This document shows, piece after piece, positions 6,449 to 14,834 of a stretch of 64,000 nt of DNA (its first letter is position 1; the number at the start of each line of letters is the position of its first letter). The DNA comes from Marinobacter daepoensis DSM 16072 (GTDB lineage Bacteria; Pseudomonadota; Gammaproteobacteria; Pseudomonadales; Oleiphilaceae), in the NCBI RefSeq assembly GCF_000421165.1, contig NZ_ATWI01000009.1:1-64000 (forward strand), read 5' to 3'. The position numbers were made by a program, and so were the translations under genes. The notes below the pieces were generated by a model, which saw only the letters and a program-made list of their open reading frames with translations, was not told the origin of the DNA and ran no database searches.

Positions 6449-7639
6449 ATGGTTCAGAATATTATTGTGGTGGGGGGCGGTATTGGCGGCACAATGACCG
6501 CCAATAATCTGGTTTCGAAGCTCTATCCTGAAATTGTCCGGGGCAAAGCCCGGGTGACCCTTATATCCAACAGTCCCTGGCATTACTATAAGCCGGCTTT
6601 CATGTATGTGGCATTTGGGGCGTTTTACAAAAACGAACTGCGCCGCCCACAAGCCTCACTGCTACGGCCCGAGGTGAATTTTGTGCTTGATGAGGTTGAG
6701 GGGTTCGAGTTCAAAAGCAGTCGCCTGAGAATGTCCTCGGGTAAGACGTATGACTACGATTACCTTGTGGTCTCAACTGGTTGCATTCCTTCGCCGGAGC
6801 GCATTGATGGTCTTAAGGAAGCTGGCGACCATTTCTATCAGCACGACCCTGCCCGCCAACTCTACAAAAAACTGTCCACGATCGAGAAAGGGCGCATCTT
6901 CATTGGTGTGACTTTCCCCACAACCCCAAACGTTCCGCACCAGTGTGGCATTGCACCGATGGAAACCACGCTGATGATTGACGAGTTCCTGCGTCGGCGC
7001 GGGGTTCGGGAGCAGGTGGAGATTGTTTACACTTACCCCACCATCTCTCAGCTGATACGCAACTGTCTGTTTTTACAAAAAAATACCGGTGAAGTTCTGC
7101 CGTCTATCTTTGATTCAAAAGATATTCGCTATAAGCGCGGATTCACTTTGGCGAGTGTCGATCCGGCGCGCAAAGTGGCGATTTCCGAGGAAGGCGCGGA
7201 AGAAGACTTTGACATCCTGATTCAGACGCCACCGATCCGGGCCGTGGATGCGGTGCTCAACTCTGGTGTTTCTGAGGCGCCTAACAATGAGGGTTGGTTG
7301 CCAACTGATCGGCAGACAATGCAACTCGAGGGCTTTGAGAACGTGTTTGTGATGGGGGATACGGTGGATCTGCCCATCAGTAAGGCCGGAGGAAGTTGCC
7401 ACAACCAGTCACCGGTGGTGTGTGACAACATTGCTGGGCTCATGCGGTATGGCGAAACTCCGGCAGAGTACGACGGCAAGGTGCAGGCCATTGCCCAGAT
7501 GGGCATGGAGGCGGGTATGCCGCTCTGGTACGACTACGATGTTGACGTGATCCCAACGCCACCCACGAAAATTGGCGGTTTGATGCGTAAAGGCTTTAAC
7601 CGGGGTGTTTACTGGTCTGTGGCCCGGGGGTTGGTATGA
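6449..7639 (+). CDS. sqr: sulfide:quinone oxidoreductase
   Basis: A 396-residue flavoprotein of the SQR family, which oxidises sulfide at the cytoplasmic membrane and passes electrons to quinone. The FAD-binding Rossmann motif is VVGGGIGG (residues 7-14), the second flavin motif is VFVMGDTVDLP (about 299-309), and the disulfide-forming candidates are Cys112 (STGCIPSP), Cys166 (HQCGIAP) and Cys317 (GGSCHNQSP), with Cys206 additional. The C-terminal part has amphipathic segments as expected for a monotopic protein. ATG 6449 has AGGAGAAGG upstream. Followed 39 bp later by a DUF1641-like gene, a common partner of sqr. Confidence 0.9.
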   Translation: MVQNIIVVGGGIGGTMTANNLVSKLYPEIVRGKARVTLISNSPWHYYKPAFMYVAFGAFYKNELRRPQASLLRPEVNFVLDEVEGFEFKSSRLRMSSGKTYDYDYLVVSTGCIPSPERIDGLKEAGDHFYQHDPARQLYKKLSTIEKGRIFIGVTFPTTPNVPHQCGIAPMETTLMIDEFLRRRGVREQVEIVYTYPTISQLIRNCLFLQKNTGEVLPSIFDSKDIRYKRGFTLASVDPARKVAISEEGAEEDFDILIQTPPIRAVDAVLNSGVSEAPNNEGWLPTDRQTMQLEGFENVFVMGDTVDLPISKAGGSCHNQSPVVCDNIAGLMRYGETPAEYDGKVQAIAQMGMEAGMPLWYDYDVDVIPTPPTKIGGLMRKGFNRGVYWSVARGLV

Positions 7640-7678
7640 CATTCTGGTTTGGTGATCTGACTGATAAGGAGTTCGAAC

Positions 7679-8128
7679 ATGAGCAATGAATCGAATACAA
7701 CGACGGCGCCCCGGTCGCTTGGTCAGGCATTGGAAAGCGTACCAGCACTGCAGGACCCGGCTACGGTTGATGGGCTTGCTGACCTGATCACGAAAGCTGC
7801 GCCGCTCATTCAGGGTGGGCGGCTTCACAATATTATTGATCTGCTGGCCGCCACCTCCGACGTGGTCGAAATGGCGGATGAGGCCATGGTTCAGAAACTG
7901 ATGGCCTTGTACGAGGACGGGGTCAGCAGTGTGTGGGCGTTGAGCAACACGTTAAGGTACGCCTCAGCCCAGGCGGCGCAGGAAGATACGCCGCCATCGG
8001 TCTGGAAGAGCCTGCGCCGGCTGAATCAGGACGAAGATGTGCGGCGGGGGCTGAATGTGGCTCTGAACGTAATTGCCGAATTTGGCCGGCAGTCACGTGC
8101 CAGCTATGGCCCCATGCCTGAAGACTAA
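7679..8128 (+). CDS. DUF1641-like protein linked to sqr
   Basis: A 149-residue protein related to the DUF1641 family, whose members are often encoded beside sulfide:quinone oxidoreductases or formate dehydrogenases. It is entirely helical, with the pattern LADLITKAAPLIQGGRLHNI, LLAATSDVVEMADEAMVQKL and a C-terminal EDVRRGLNVALNVIAEFGRQ. No cysteine, signal peptide or membrane helix is present, so it is likely a cytoplasmic accessory or peripheral membrane factor. Start ATG 7679 has AAGGAG upstream. The exact role in sulfide oxidation is unknown. Confidence 0.75.
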   Translation: MSNESNTTTAPRSLGQALESVPALQDPATVDGLADLITKAAPLIQGGRLHNIIDLLAATSDVVEMADEAMVQKLMALYEDGVSSVWALSNTLRYASAQAAQEDTPPSVWKSLRRLNQDEDVRRGLNVALNVIAEFGRQSRASYGPMPED

Positions 8129-8321
8129 CGTTGCTGGAGGTCTCGCTGTTGCGCATGGCGCGTGGCAGTGAGGCCAGGACAGGTTCGATCTCAGCTAAAC
8201 GCTGCTCTTCCTGTCTGGAGTTGACGATGGCTGCAGATCGACGTTTTACCGAGAGGCTCACATACTTTGTCGGTGGGTTGCCAGGATGAGGTGTAGAAGT
8301 GTTTTTGTCCAGAAACAAAAA

Positions 8322-8355
8322 AGCCAGTTCTCACGAGGGCCGTAAGTAACTGACT
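8322..8355 (-). terminator. rho-independent terminator of the tRNA-Val transcript
   Basis: Read on the - strand, AGTCAGTT and AACTGGCT pair over eight bases (one G-T) around an 18-base loop, followed by TTTTTTGTTT (about 8323-8312). It lies 14-47 bp beyond the tRNA 3' end. Confidence 0.7.
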
Positions 8356-8368
8356 TTCTTCGCAGGAT

Positions 8369-8445
<77 letters not shown>

Positions 8446-8488
8446 GTCCTGCAACGGGGAGGAAATATACGGATTTCAGACCCCATGG

Positions 8489-9448
8489 TCAACCTCTTTG
8501 CGATGGATTTTTTGCTTTCAGTAAAGCTTTGATGGCCCGGCTCAACGCGTTCCAGCGATTAACGAGAAGAGCGGCGAAGATCAGAGCGCAGCCGGCCACC
8601 TGTAGCGGCGCCATGGTTTCTCCGAACCAGAGGACGGCAAACACCGCCACCCACACGGGTTCGAGTATAAGAATAACGACCCCATGGCTATGGATGGAGA
8701 GGCTCTGGGCATAGGTCTGTAACAGGAAGCGCCCGGCGGTAGCGATCAGGGCGCTGGCCAATACCCAGAAATAGAGCATGGGGTCGGTGTTTGTCAGTGT
8801 TGGTACCCAGGGTTCACTGATGGCAGATTCCGCGAAGGTAACCGTGCCAACGGTCAGAAGCGCAATCGCCGTGAGAGGTAGCGCGGGTACCTTCTTTTTT
8901 TCGACGGTTTGGCCATTTTTGTCCACGAAGGATCGTTGATTGGCAGCCCGGGTATTCAGGGTGAAATAGAGGGCGAAAATGGTCGCGGCCAGCACGAAGT
9001 TGATCTGGCCCGGGTCCGGGCGGAAACCATTTTCGAGCGACAGCAGAGCAAGGCCGGCCACCGCAATGGGGATAGCCATCCAGGTGCTCAGAGGTTGTGG
9101 CTCGCCAAACACAATGCGGGCGATGACGGGCACGATTACCACGCCAAGGCTGGTCAGGAAGGCGCCTTCGCCCATGCTTTCGGTATGGTACAACCCCATG
9201 ATCCAGCAGGTCATGGCGATACCGAACACGAAGCCGACGCCCAGGCTACGCAGTACCTGGTCCATACTGAGTTTCAGCAGGGAGGGCAGGGCCAGTACGG
9301 CGAGAAAAGCCCCGGCGATGAGAAAGCGGCCAGCCATGAACATAAGCGGCGGCATCATCAGCACAGCTTCTTTGGAGAGTACCCAGCCAATGGCCGCCAA
9401 TAGCGTGACCAGGACCAGATACAGATCGGATTTATGAGCATCAGACAT
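8489..9448 (-). CDS. DMT-superfamily (EamA) transporter
   Basis: A 319-residue inner-membrane protein with about ten hydrophobic helices arranged as two EamA repeats, the architecture of drug/metabolite exporters and amino-acid or nucleobase permeases. Typical pieces are FMAGRFLIAGAFLAVLALP, VVIVPVIARIVFGEPQP in the first repeat and ILEPVWVAVFAVLWFGETM in the second. The frame is open to 9556, but I start at the ATG of MSDAHKSDLY (9448) because the upstream extension is not membrane-like and is unlike the family. Substrate unknown. Confidence 0.88.
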   Translation of the reverse strand: MSDAHKSDLYLVLVTLLAAIGWVLSKEAVLMMPPLMFMAGRFLIAGAFLAVLALPSLLKLSMDQVLRSLGVGFVFGIAMTCWIMGLYHTESMGEGAFLTSLGVVIVPVIARIVFGEPQPLSTWMAIPIAVAGLALLSLENGFRPDPGQINFVLAATIFALYFTLNTRAANQRSFVDKNGQTVEKKKVPALPLTAIALLTVGTVTFAESAISEPWVPTLTNTDPMLYFWVLASALIATAGRFLLQTYAQSLSIHSHGVVILILEPVWVAVFAVLWFGETMAPLQVAGCALIFAALLVNRWNALSRAIKALLKAKNPSQRG

Positions 9449-9577
9449 GATTGAACCGGGATCAGGGAATAAGCTGAGGGTCCAATCTATAGTTTGCGAA
9501 CTAAAAAAGATAGCAGCGAAAACCGAGGGAGGGGTGGGCTCACTCTGTGATCGCATTGCTTACTGAGAGGAAGCGGT

Positions 9578-9976
9578 ATGTTTGGCCTGACTGTTCGAGA
9601 CCACATGAAGATTGCCCATAGCTTCAGGGGCGCGGTGTTTGGCTTGGCCCAAGGTCTGCATGGTGCGACCTACGTGGTGGATGTGAGCTTCGAGCGTCAC
9701 GTTCTGGATGACAACGATCTGATCGTAGACATCGGCCAGGCTTCGGAATTGCTGAAGGAGGTGTTGTCTGAGTTCAACATGAAAAACCTTGATGACATTC
9801 CAGAGTTTGCCAGCAGGAATACGACGACGGCATTCATGGCCAAAGCGGTTTTTGATAGCGTGGCAACTGCCATCCATGCCGGGCGGTTGGGTAAAGGCGG
9901 TGAGGGGGTGGTCAGTCTCAAAGTAACGCTCAGCGAATCTCACGTGGCATGGGCCAGCTACCATGCCGGGATCTGA
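9578..9976 (+). CDS. 6-pyruvoyl-tetrahydropterin synthase / QueD-like protein with altered active site
   Basis: A 132-residue protein of the PTPS/QueD fold. The first zinc ligand is kept in MKIAHSF, but the second motif, normally C-x3-HGH, reads AQGLHGATY: the catalytic Cys is Ala and the third His is Ala. The closing strand VDIGQASELLKEVLSEF and the PEFASRNTTTAFMAK segment (with the conserved Glu/Thr region) are preserved. GAGAGGAAGCG precedes ATG 9578. A queuosine or pterin function is possible but the loss of zinc and catalytic residues argues for a different reaction; I recall similar LHGATY variants in other bacteria. Confidence 0.75.
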   Translation: MFGLTVRDHMKIAHSFRGAVFGLAQGLHGATYVVDVSFERHVLDDNDLIVDIGQASELLKEVLSEFNMKNLDDIPEFASRNTTTAFMAKAVFDSVATAIHAGRLGKGGEGVVSLKVTLSESHVAWASYHAGI

Positions 9977-10152
9977 GCTCTGGTTCGTAGAGGGTGCGCC
10001 GCTCTGTCTGTCGTGGGTTGTCCGTGCCGGCTCAACTGCCACGTTGTCATACAAGGCACGGCTTCGGGATAGGCAGATTGTGTACAAAGCGCTATATACG
10101 ATACATTTCCGGTTTGATTCACCGTCGCAAACTTTTTCAGGGGCACGGAGCC

Positions 10153-10566
10153 ATGCGGTACCTGCAATCTTTTAACCGTCGTCTGCGTCGTATCCGTGAG
10201 CAGGATCAGTTGTCCCTTATGGATGTGGCCGACATGTGCGGGGTAAGTGAAGCTTGTGTGCGCAGCTGGGAAGCCACAGAGGCCCGACAGCGAAGCTATC
10301 CTGGTGTCAGTGAGTTGCTGGATCTCTGTTTTAAAACAGAGACGCCACTTGAGCGCTTGCTGGATATGGACGATGGCGAAGACGGTCAGCTTGAGTTACC
10401 TGGGCTGACCTTCAGTACCAGCGATGATCTGTCTGTGGCGCTGAATGCGCTGGAAGAGGAACTCAGCCGGGTTCAGCTTAGTGATGAAGAAGCGGAGCTG
10501 CTGCGCCGGTTCCGCAAGACGAATGCGGATAACCGGCGCATGGTGGTGCAATTGCTGGGCGGCTGA
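10153..10566 (+). CDS. HTH (XRE/Cro-like) transcriptional regulator
   Basis: A 137-residue DNA-binding protein. The N-terminal helix-turn-helix is FNRRLRRIREQDQLSLMDVA followed by DMCGVSEACVRSWEA (about residues 5-42), of the Xre type. The C-terminal half is an acidic, helical region with LEEELSRVQLSDEEAELLRRF that probably dimerises. I start at ATG 10153 (GGAG upstream); an open frame upstream has no homology-like sequence. It is convergent with galU, 8 bases apart. Target genes cannot be told. Confidence 0.8.
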   Translation: MRYLQSFNRRLRRIREQDQLSLMDVADMCGVSEACVRSWEATEARQRSYPGVSELLDLCFKTETPLERLLDMDDGEDGQLELPGLTFSTSDDLSVALNALEEELSRVQLSDEEAELLRRFRKTNADNRRMVVQLLGG

Positions 10567-10574
10567 GGTTGCTG

Positions 10575-11411
10575 TTATTTGCCTTTCTTGTAGATGTTTT
10601 CGTACACGTAGTTGGTTGCGTCTACAAACCCATCGATGCTGCCACAGTCAAAGCGCTGGCCTTTGAACTGATACGCCAGCACGCAGCCATTTTTGGCCTG
10701 TTCCAGCAACGCATCGGTAATCTGCACTTCGCCATTTTTGCCCGGCGGCGTGCGCTCGATAATATCGAAGATGTCGGGTGTCAGAATGTAGCGGCCAATG
10801 ATTGCGAGGTTGCTTGGCGCATCCTCCGGAGCCGGTTTTTCCACCATGTCAGTGATCCGGAAGAGGCCATCTTTCATGGACTCACCTGCAATCACACCAT
10901 ATTTGTGGGTTTCGTCGGCCGGAACTTCTTCGATGGCAACGATAGAGCACCGGAACTGGTTATAGAGTTTGACCATCTGGGTCAGAACGCCATCGCCATC
11001 TTCAGGGCCTACGCAAAAATCGTCAGCCAGCACAACTGCAAACGGGTTGTCGCCAACAAGATTTCGCCCGGTCAGGATCGCGTGCCCGAGCCCTTTCATC
11101 TCATTCTGCCTGGTAAAGGCAAAAGAGTTGTTGTTGATCAGATCGCGGATGGACGTTAGCAAACCTTCCTTTCCTGTGCCGGCAATCTGGTGCTCCAGCT
11201 CGTAGCTGATATCGAAATGGTCCTCGATGGCACGCTTGCCGCGCCCGGTTACAAACCCGAACTCATGAATGCCTGCATCGGATGCTTCTTCCACCCCGTA
11301 CTGGACCAGAGGCTTGTTAACGATGGGTAGAATTTCCTTGGGCATGGCCTTCGTGGCCGGCAGGAAGCGGGTGCCGTATCCGGCGACCGGGAAGAGGCAC
11401 TTTCTGATCAT
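10575..11411 (-). CDS. galU: UTP-glucose-1-phosphate uridylyltransferase
   Basis: A 278-residue enzyme making UDP-glucose from UTP and glucose-1-phosphate. The nucleotide-binding loop is FPVAGYGTRFLPATKAMPKE (residues 7-26), and GLGHAILTGR, VVLADDFC and FDCGSIDGFVDATNY are family landmarks. The frame opens further upstream, but ATG 11411 gives the canonical MIRKCLFPVAG start and has AAGGACG before it. UDP-glucose from this enzyme would feed both the glucan genes at 13-17 kb and the exopolysaccharide locus, so its position between them is sensible. Confidence 0.95.
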   Translation of the reverse strand: MIRKCLFPVAGYGTRFLPATKAMPKEILPIVNKPLVQYGVEEASDAGIHEFGFVTGRGKRAIEDHFDISYELEHQIAGTGKEGLLTSIRDLINNNSFAFTRQNEMKGLGHAILTGRNLVGDNPFAVVLADDFCVGPEDGDGVLTQMVKLYNQFRCSIVAIEEVPADETHKYGVIAGESMKDGLFRITDMVEKPAPEDAPSNLAIIGRYILTPDIFDIIERTPPGKNGEVQITDALLEQAKNGCVLAYQFKGQRFDCGSIDGFVDATNYVYENIYKKGK

Positions 11412-11727
11412 GATGTTCGTCCTTAATCTGTTTGTTTGTTCAACGTAGCCACAAAGTGTGCCAAGTGTAACCAAGTTGTATCGGGAGTTGGAGGCTTATA
11501 TTGCGGAGTGTTGATTTATGGTAATTCTGTGGACGAGTGCCGCACGCTTGTGAATCTATGATAACTCTAGAAATTTGATTCAGTACCGTATTTAACTACA
11601 TGATTATTTTGAACATTAAATTTGTAAAGTTGTTGTGCTCAGGGGTGGTCGGGGGCGCGTGCATCTTTTAAAGTAGCGCCGGGTTAACGCCTTTACATTA
11701 TTTGGAAACGGTCCCGGATCTTGCCAG
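11412..11727. other. divergent intergenic region between galU and the barrel gene
   Basis: About 316 bp without a gene. The segment 11500-11640 is clearly AT-rich and should contain promoters for both divergent genes, but I could not settle on a convincing -35/-10 pair on either strand. No repeats or hairpins of note. Confidence 0.5.
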
Positions 11728-12933
11728 GTGCATACATTGATCGCTAAGCCAGCACATCAACGCGCCCTTTTTACCACACTTTTTTTGTGCGCAGTCGCTC
11801 TGTGCCCCGCTACTGGTGCGGCTTCGGGTCCTGTAATGACTGCCTACCCGAATCTGACTTCTCAGCAGGCCCTGTTGCCTGAGGACAGTCTGAAGGCAAC
11901 TCGCCAGCATTGGTTGCGCTCAAAAATGCAGTTTTCAGGCCGAACCAACCGGGATGCGGATCAGCTGGATGGTGCGCTCAATCTGGGCCTGAACGGTTTG
12001 TTCTGGGCGAATCATCGGGCTGATGTGCGTTATAGCGATGCCAGGGCCTATCGGGCAGGTAATGAGCGTAAGGTATTGGGGTTCAGCTATGGCCTGCCAG
12101 TGGGCAGCAATCATCTGGATTTCGAGGTTAAGAATACTGAGTATGAAGAGGTGTCACGGTCCGATGGCTCCCGTTTTCAGAAGGAGGGGCGTACCCGGAA
12201 CGTGATGTTTACGGGGCGTCGAACTTTGTTCTCTACATACGGTTACCAGTTTCTTGGGCGTGCAAATTATTCCTCCGTGAACCAGTACTGGACCCGTAGA
12301 ACCGATGAGGTTCATCGGTCCAGTTATCAGCTTTCTACGCTCGGGCTCGAAGCTCGCGGGCGGCATGACTTGCTGGGAGGCTTTAGTCTGAACAGTGGCC
12401 TGAAAGCTGTTACCGGGGTTGAAACCGAGGTAGAAGGTGCCGCCGAACGGGGTCGGGAATGGCGCGACGAGCAGTTCGGGCGGGTGGTGCTCAATGCGTC
12501 CCTTGGCCGTGAACTGCTTGCCTGGCAGTGGGGGCTGGATGGTCAGTATCAGATGGCTTCGTCCGATATTCCCGGTTCTCAGCGTCTGCGTGTGGCGGGG
12601 GCGGCTCTTACCTCCGGCTTTAACGGCCAGTCTCTCAGGGTGGCAGAAGGTGGCTGGTTGCGCCTGGGCAGTCGCAGCCCGGAGTTTAGCGTGCCCTTTC
12701 TCCCGCGTCTGTTATCCAGTGTGCGGGTTTCGGTGCTCCGTGGCTGGGTGCCCGACGAATCGTTCCAGCAGGAGGATGCTGGCAGGGTCACCTCCGGCGA
12801 GCTGTCATGGGGGCTCTCAGCACGTCAGTTCAGCGCGGATGTCAGTGTCGGGCGGGTGTTGAACGCCACAACTGACGCCATTGTTGTTCCAGATCACCCA
12901 GACGTACGGTTCTCTATGAGCCTGCAAATATAG
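11728..12933 (+). CDS. predicted outer-membrane beta-barrel protein upstream of opgG
   Basis: A 401-residue exported protein: the N-terminus (ALFTTLFLCAVALCPATGAAS) is a signal peptide, and the remainder alternates polar and hydrophobic residues with frequent aromatic strand ends, as in outer-membrane barrels. The last third (QYQMASSDIPGSQRLRVAGA, then LRVAEGGWLRLG) resembles the barrel end of FhaC/ShlB two-partner secretion transporters, but no POTRA domains are present and the resemblance is modest. GTG 11728 is the start used; no strong ribosome site is seen. It ends 89 bp before opgG in the same direction, so a link to periplasmic glucans is possible. Confidence 0.55.
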   Translation: MHTLIAKPAHQRALFTTLFLCAVALCPATGAASGPVMTAYPNLTSQQALLPEDSLKATRQHWLRSKMQFSGRTNRDADQLDGALNLGLNGLFWANHRADVRYSDARAYRAGNERKVLGFSYGLPVGSNHLDFEVKNTEYEEVSRSDGSRFQKEGRTRNVMFTGRRTLFSTYGYQFLGRANYSSVNQYWTRRTDEVHRSSYQLSTLGLEARGRHDLLGGFSLNSGLKAVTGVETEVEGAAERGREWRDEQFGRVVLNASLGRELLAWQWGLDGQYQMASSDIPGSQRLRVAGAALTSGFNGQSLRVAEGGWLRLGSRSPEFSVPFLPRLLSSVRVSVLRGWVPDESFQQEDAGRVTSGELSWGLSARQFSADVSVGRVLNATTDAIVVPDHPDVRFSMSLQI

Positions 12934-13022
12934 TGTCGACACGCTTACAAAGTTGTCACTTGTAGAGGCCCTCGGGCGCGGTGCTACATTGAATGCACAC
13001 ACCGCAAACCGAGGAAGGAACG

Positions 13023-14561
13023 ATGCGTTCAGGGACAGTATGGCTGGTGGTTCTGGGGCTCTTGTCATGGTTTCCCCTTCAGGCTCAGGCTTTTCAGTTT
13101 CAGGATGTGGTTGAGAAAGCCAGAGCAAGCGCCAAGTCCGCTTACGAGGCTCCTGCGACCATACCTGATTTCATGGCAAACCTGAGTTACGACGAATATC
13201 AGTCTATTCGTTTTGACCCAGGTCAGAGCTTGTGGCGTGACGCCGGCTCCAGATTTCAGGTTATGCTCATTCCAGCCGGTAAATTCTATACCCGCCCGAT
13301 TAGCCTCCACGTGGTGGATGGCGAGGGGGTTCAGAGCCTTCCTTTCGAGAAAAAACGGTTCAACGTTTCTGACGACGCGCTTGGAAAACGAATACCGGCA
13401 GACCTCGGCTACGCCGGTCTGAAACTGACGTTTCCGTTTGATGGCCCAGGGGTCGCCAATCAGTTTCTGGTTTTTGCTGGCGCCAGCTACTTCCGTGGCG
13501 TGAGCAAAGAGACGGCCTTCGGTTTGTCGGGCAGGGGAATTGCGGTGGATACAGGCTTGCCTTCAGGCGAGGAATTTCCAGACTTCACCGAATTCTGGCT
13601 TGAGCGTCCGGCTCCGGACAGCGACCACATGCGCATCTACGCACTGCTCGATGGCCCAAGTGTAACGGGAGCCTATCAATTTACGGTATACCCGGGAGGT
13701 CAGACCCGAATGGATGTCAAAGCCCGGCTTTTCTTCCGGGACTCAACGGAATTGCTAGGTCTGGCCCCGCTCACCTCGATGTTCTACTACGGTGAGAACA
13801 CCCCGCGCCCTTTGGGTGAGTGGCGACCCCAGGTTCATGACTCAGACGGACTGCTTATTCATGACGAGCAATCTGGTGAGTGGCTGTGGCGGCCCTTGAT
13901 CAACCCGGAGCGGTTGGCAACCAGCTACCATCAGACCGGGCGGGTTGGTGGTTTTGGTCTGATTCAGCGGGATACTGAGTTCCGCCATTTTGAAGATCTT
14001 GAAGCGCGTTATGAACGTCGTCCGAGTGCCTGGGTGAGTGCGGGCGGAGACTGGGGTGAAGGGCATGTTGTGCTTGTTGAAATCCCGACCGACGATGAGA
14101 CCAACGACAATATCGTTGCCTTCTGGAGCCCGGGGCGCCCGGTGAACGCTGGCACGACGAGGGAGTTCGATTATTCGGTTCGTTTTGGGGGGCTGGATGT
14201 GGCGGATCATCCCGGTGGCAAGGTGGTGAATACCTTTGTAGGGGCTGGCGATCGCATTGGCGGTGGAGATCAGGAAGGTGCCTACCGGGTTCTGGTGGAC
14301 TTTGCCGGCGGGGCTTTGTCGGAACTGGGTGCTGAGGCGCCGGTGGTCAGCAAGGTAAGCGGGGGCGAAGGGGTGGAAGTGCTGGAGCACTTTGTAGAAT
14401 GGGTCGAGCCGGAAAACCTCTGGCGAATGTCGGTGCTGGCTAGGCCCGAGCCCGGCCGTGCGCTTCAGTTACGCGGGTTCCTGACAGTGGACGACGACGT
14501 TGCGACAGAGACCTGGAGTTATTCCTTGCCGACGGGCACTGGTCTGAGAAAAGAGCTCTGA
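13023..14561 (+). CDS. opgG: periplasmic glucan biosynthesis protein OpgG/MdoG
   Basis: A 512-residue periplasmic protein that acts with the membrane glucosyltransferase in making osmoregulated periplasmic glucans. The signal peptide is WLVVLGLLSWFPLQAQA, cleaved before FQFQDV. Family landmarks are PADLGYAGLKLTFPF, VFAGASYFRGVS, FTEFWLERPAP, APLTSMFYYGEN, HDSDGLLIHD and GFGLIQRDTEFRHFEDLEA. ATG 13023 has GAGGAAGGA immediately upstream, so the ten upstream codons in frame are excluded. Length is as in the family. It starts a cluster with the small ORF and opgH. Confidence 0.95.
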   Translation: MRSGTVWLVVLGLLSWFPLQAQAFQFQDVVEKARASAKSAYEAPATIPDFMANLSYDEYQSIRFDPGQSLWRDAGSRFQVMLIPAGKFYTRPISLHVVDGEGVQSLPFEKKRFNVSDDALGKRIPADLGYAGLKLTFPFDGPGVANQFLVFAGASYFRGVSKETAFGLSGRGIAVDTGLPSGEEFPDFTEFWLERPAPDSDHMRIYALLDGPSVTGAYQFTVYPGGQTRMDVKARLFFRDSTELLGLAPLTSMFYYGENTPRPLGEWRPQVHDSDGLLIHDEQSGEWLWRPLINPERLATSYHQTGRVGGFGLIQRDTEFRHFEDLEARYERRPSAWVSAGGDWGEGHVVLVEIPTDDETNDNIVAFWSPGRPVNAGTTREFDYSVRFGGLDVADHPGGKVVNTFVGAGDRIGGGDQEGAYRVLVDFAGGALSELGAEAPVVSKVSGGEGVEVLEHFVEWVEPENLWRMSVLARPEPGRALQLRGFLTVDDDVATETWSYSLPTGTGLRKEL

Positions 14562-14576
14562 GCAGCGAGGTGGTGT

Positions 14577-14834
14577 ATGGATGCGTTAACCTCTTACCAG
14601 CATTTAGGTCGTTTGCTGGCTTATCTTCGGGCCAGCGGTGCCGAAGTTGACCGGGAGGCGTTCGAGGCTGCTGTAGCCATGATTTCCGGAGAGCCAGAGG
14701 AGTGCGAAGCGCCTGGAGTCGTCGAGCCTGTACTGGACTGGTTTTCCGCCCGGCACCAGCGGCTGGCGGGCCCTTTGCCGACGGTTGCGCCTCCTCTGTG
14801 TCGTGGCAGTATCGGGTATTTTTCTGATGACTGA
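14577..14834 (+). CDS. small ORF between opgG and opgH, possible detached OpgH N-terminus
   Basis: An 85-residue ORF starting 15 bp after opgG and overlapping the start of opgH by eight bases (ATGACTGA). It is soluble, starting MDALTSYQHLGRLLAYL, and ends PLPTVAPPLCRGSIGYF. That tail recalls the APP-x-x-R-S/G-S/M segment found in the long cytoplasmic N-terminus of OpgH in enterics and pseudomonads, which the opgH gene here lacks. It could be that region encoded separately and translationally coupled. GAGGTGG precedes its ATG. Coding status is likely given the tight packing, the role is inferred. Confidence 0.6.
   Translation: MDALTSYQHLGRLLAYLRASGAEVDREAFEAAVAMISGEPEECEAPGVVEPVLDWFSARHQRLAGPLPTVAPPLCRGSIGYFSDD

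Noticed and set aside
8909..9403. Open frame antisense to the DMT transporter
   Set aside because: Low-complexity product rich in His, Gln and Gly from mirrored hydrophobic codons.
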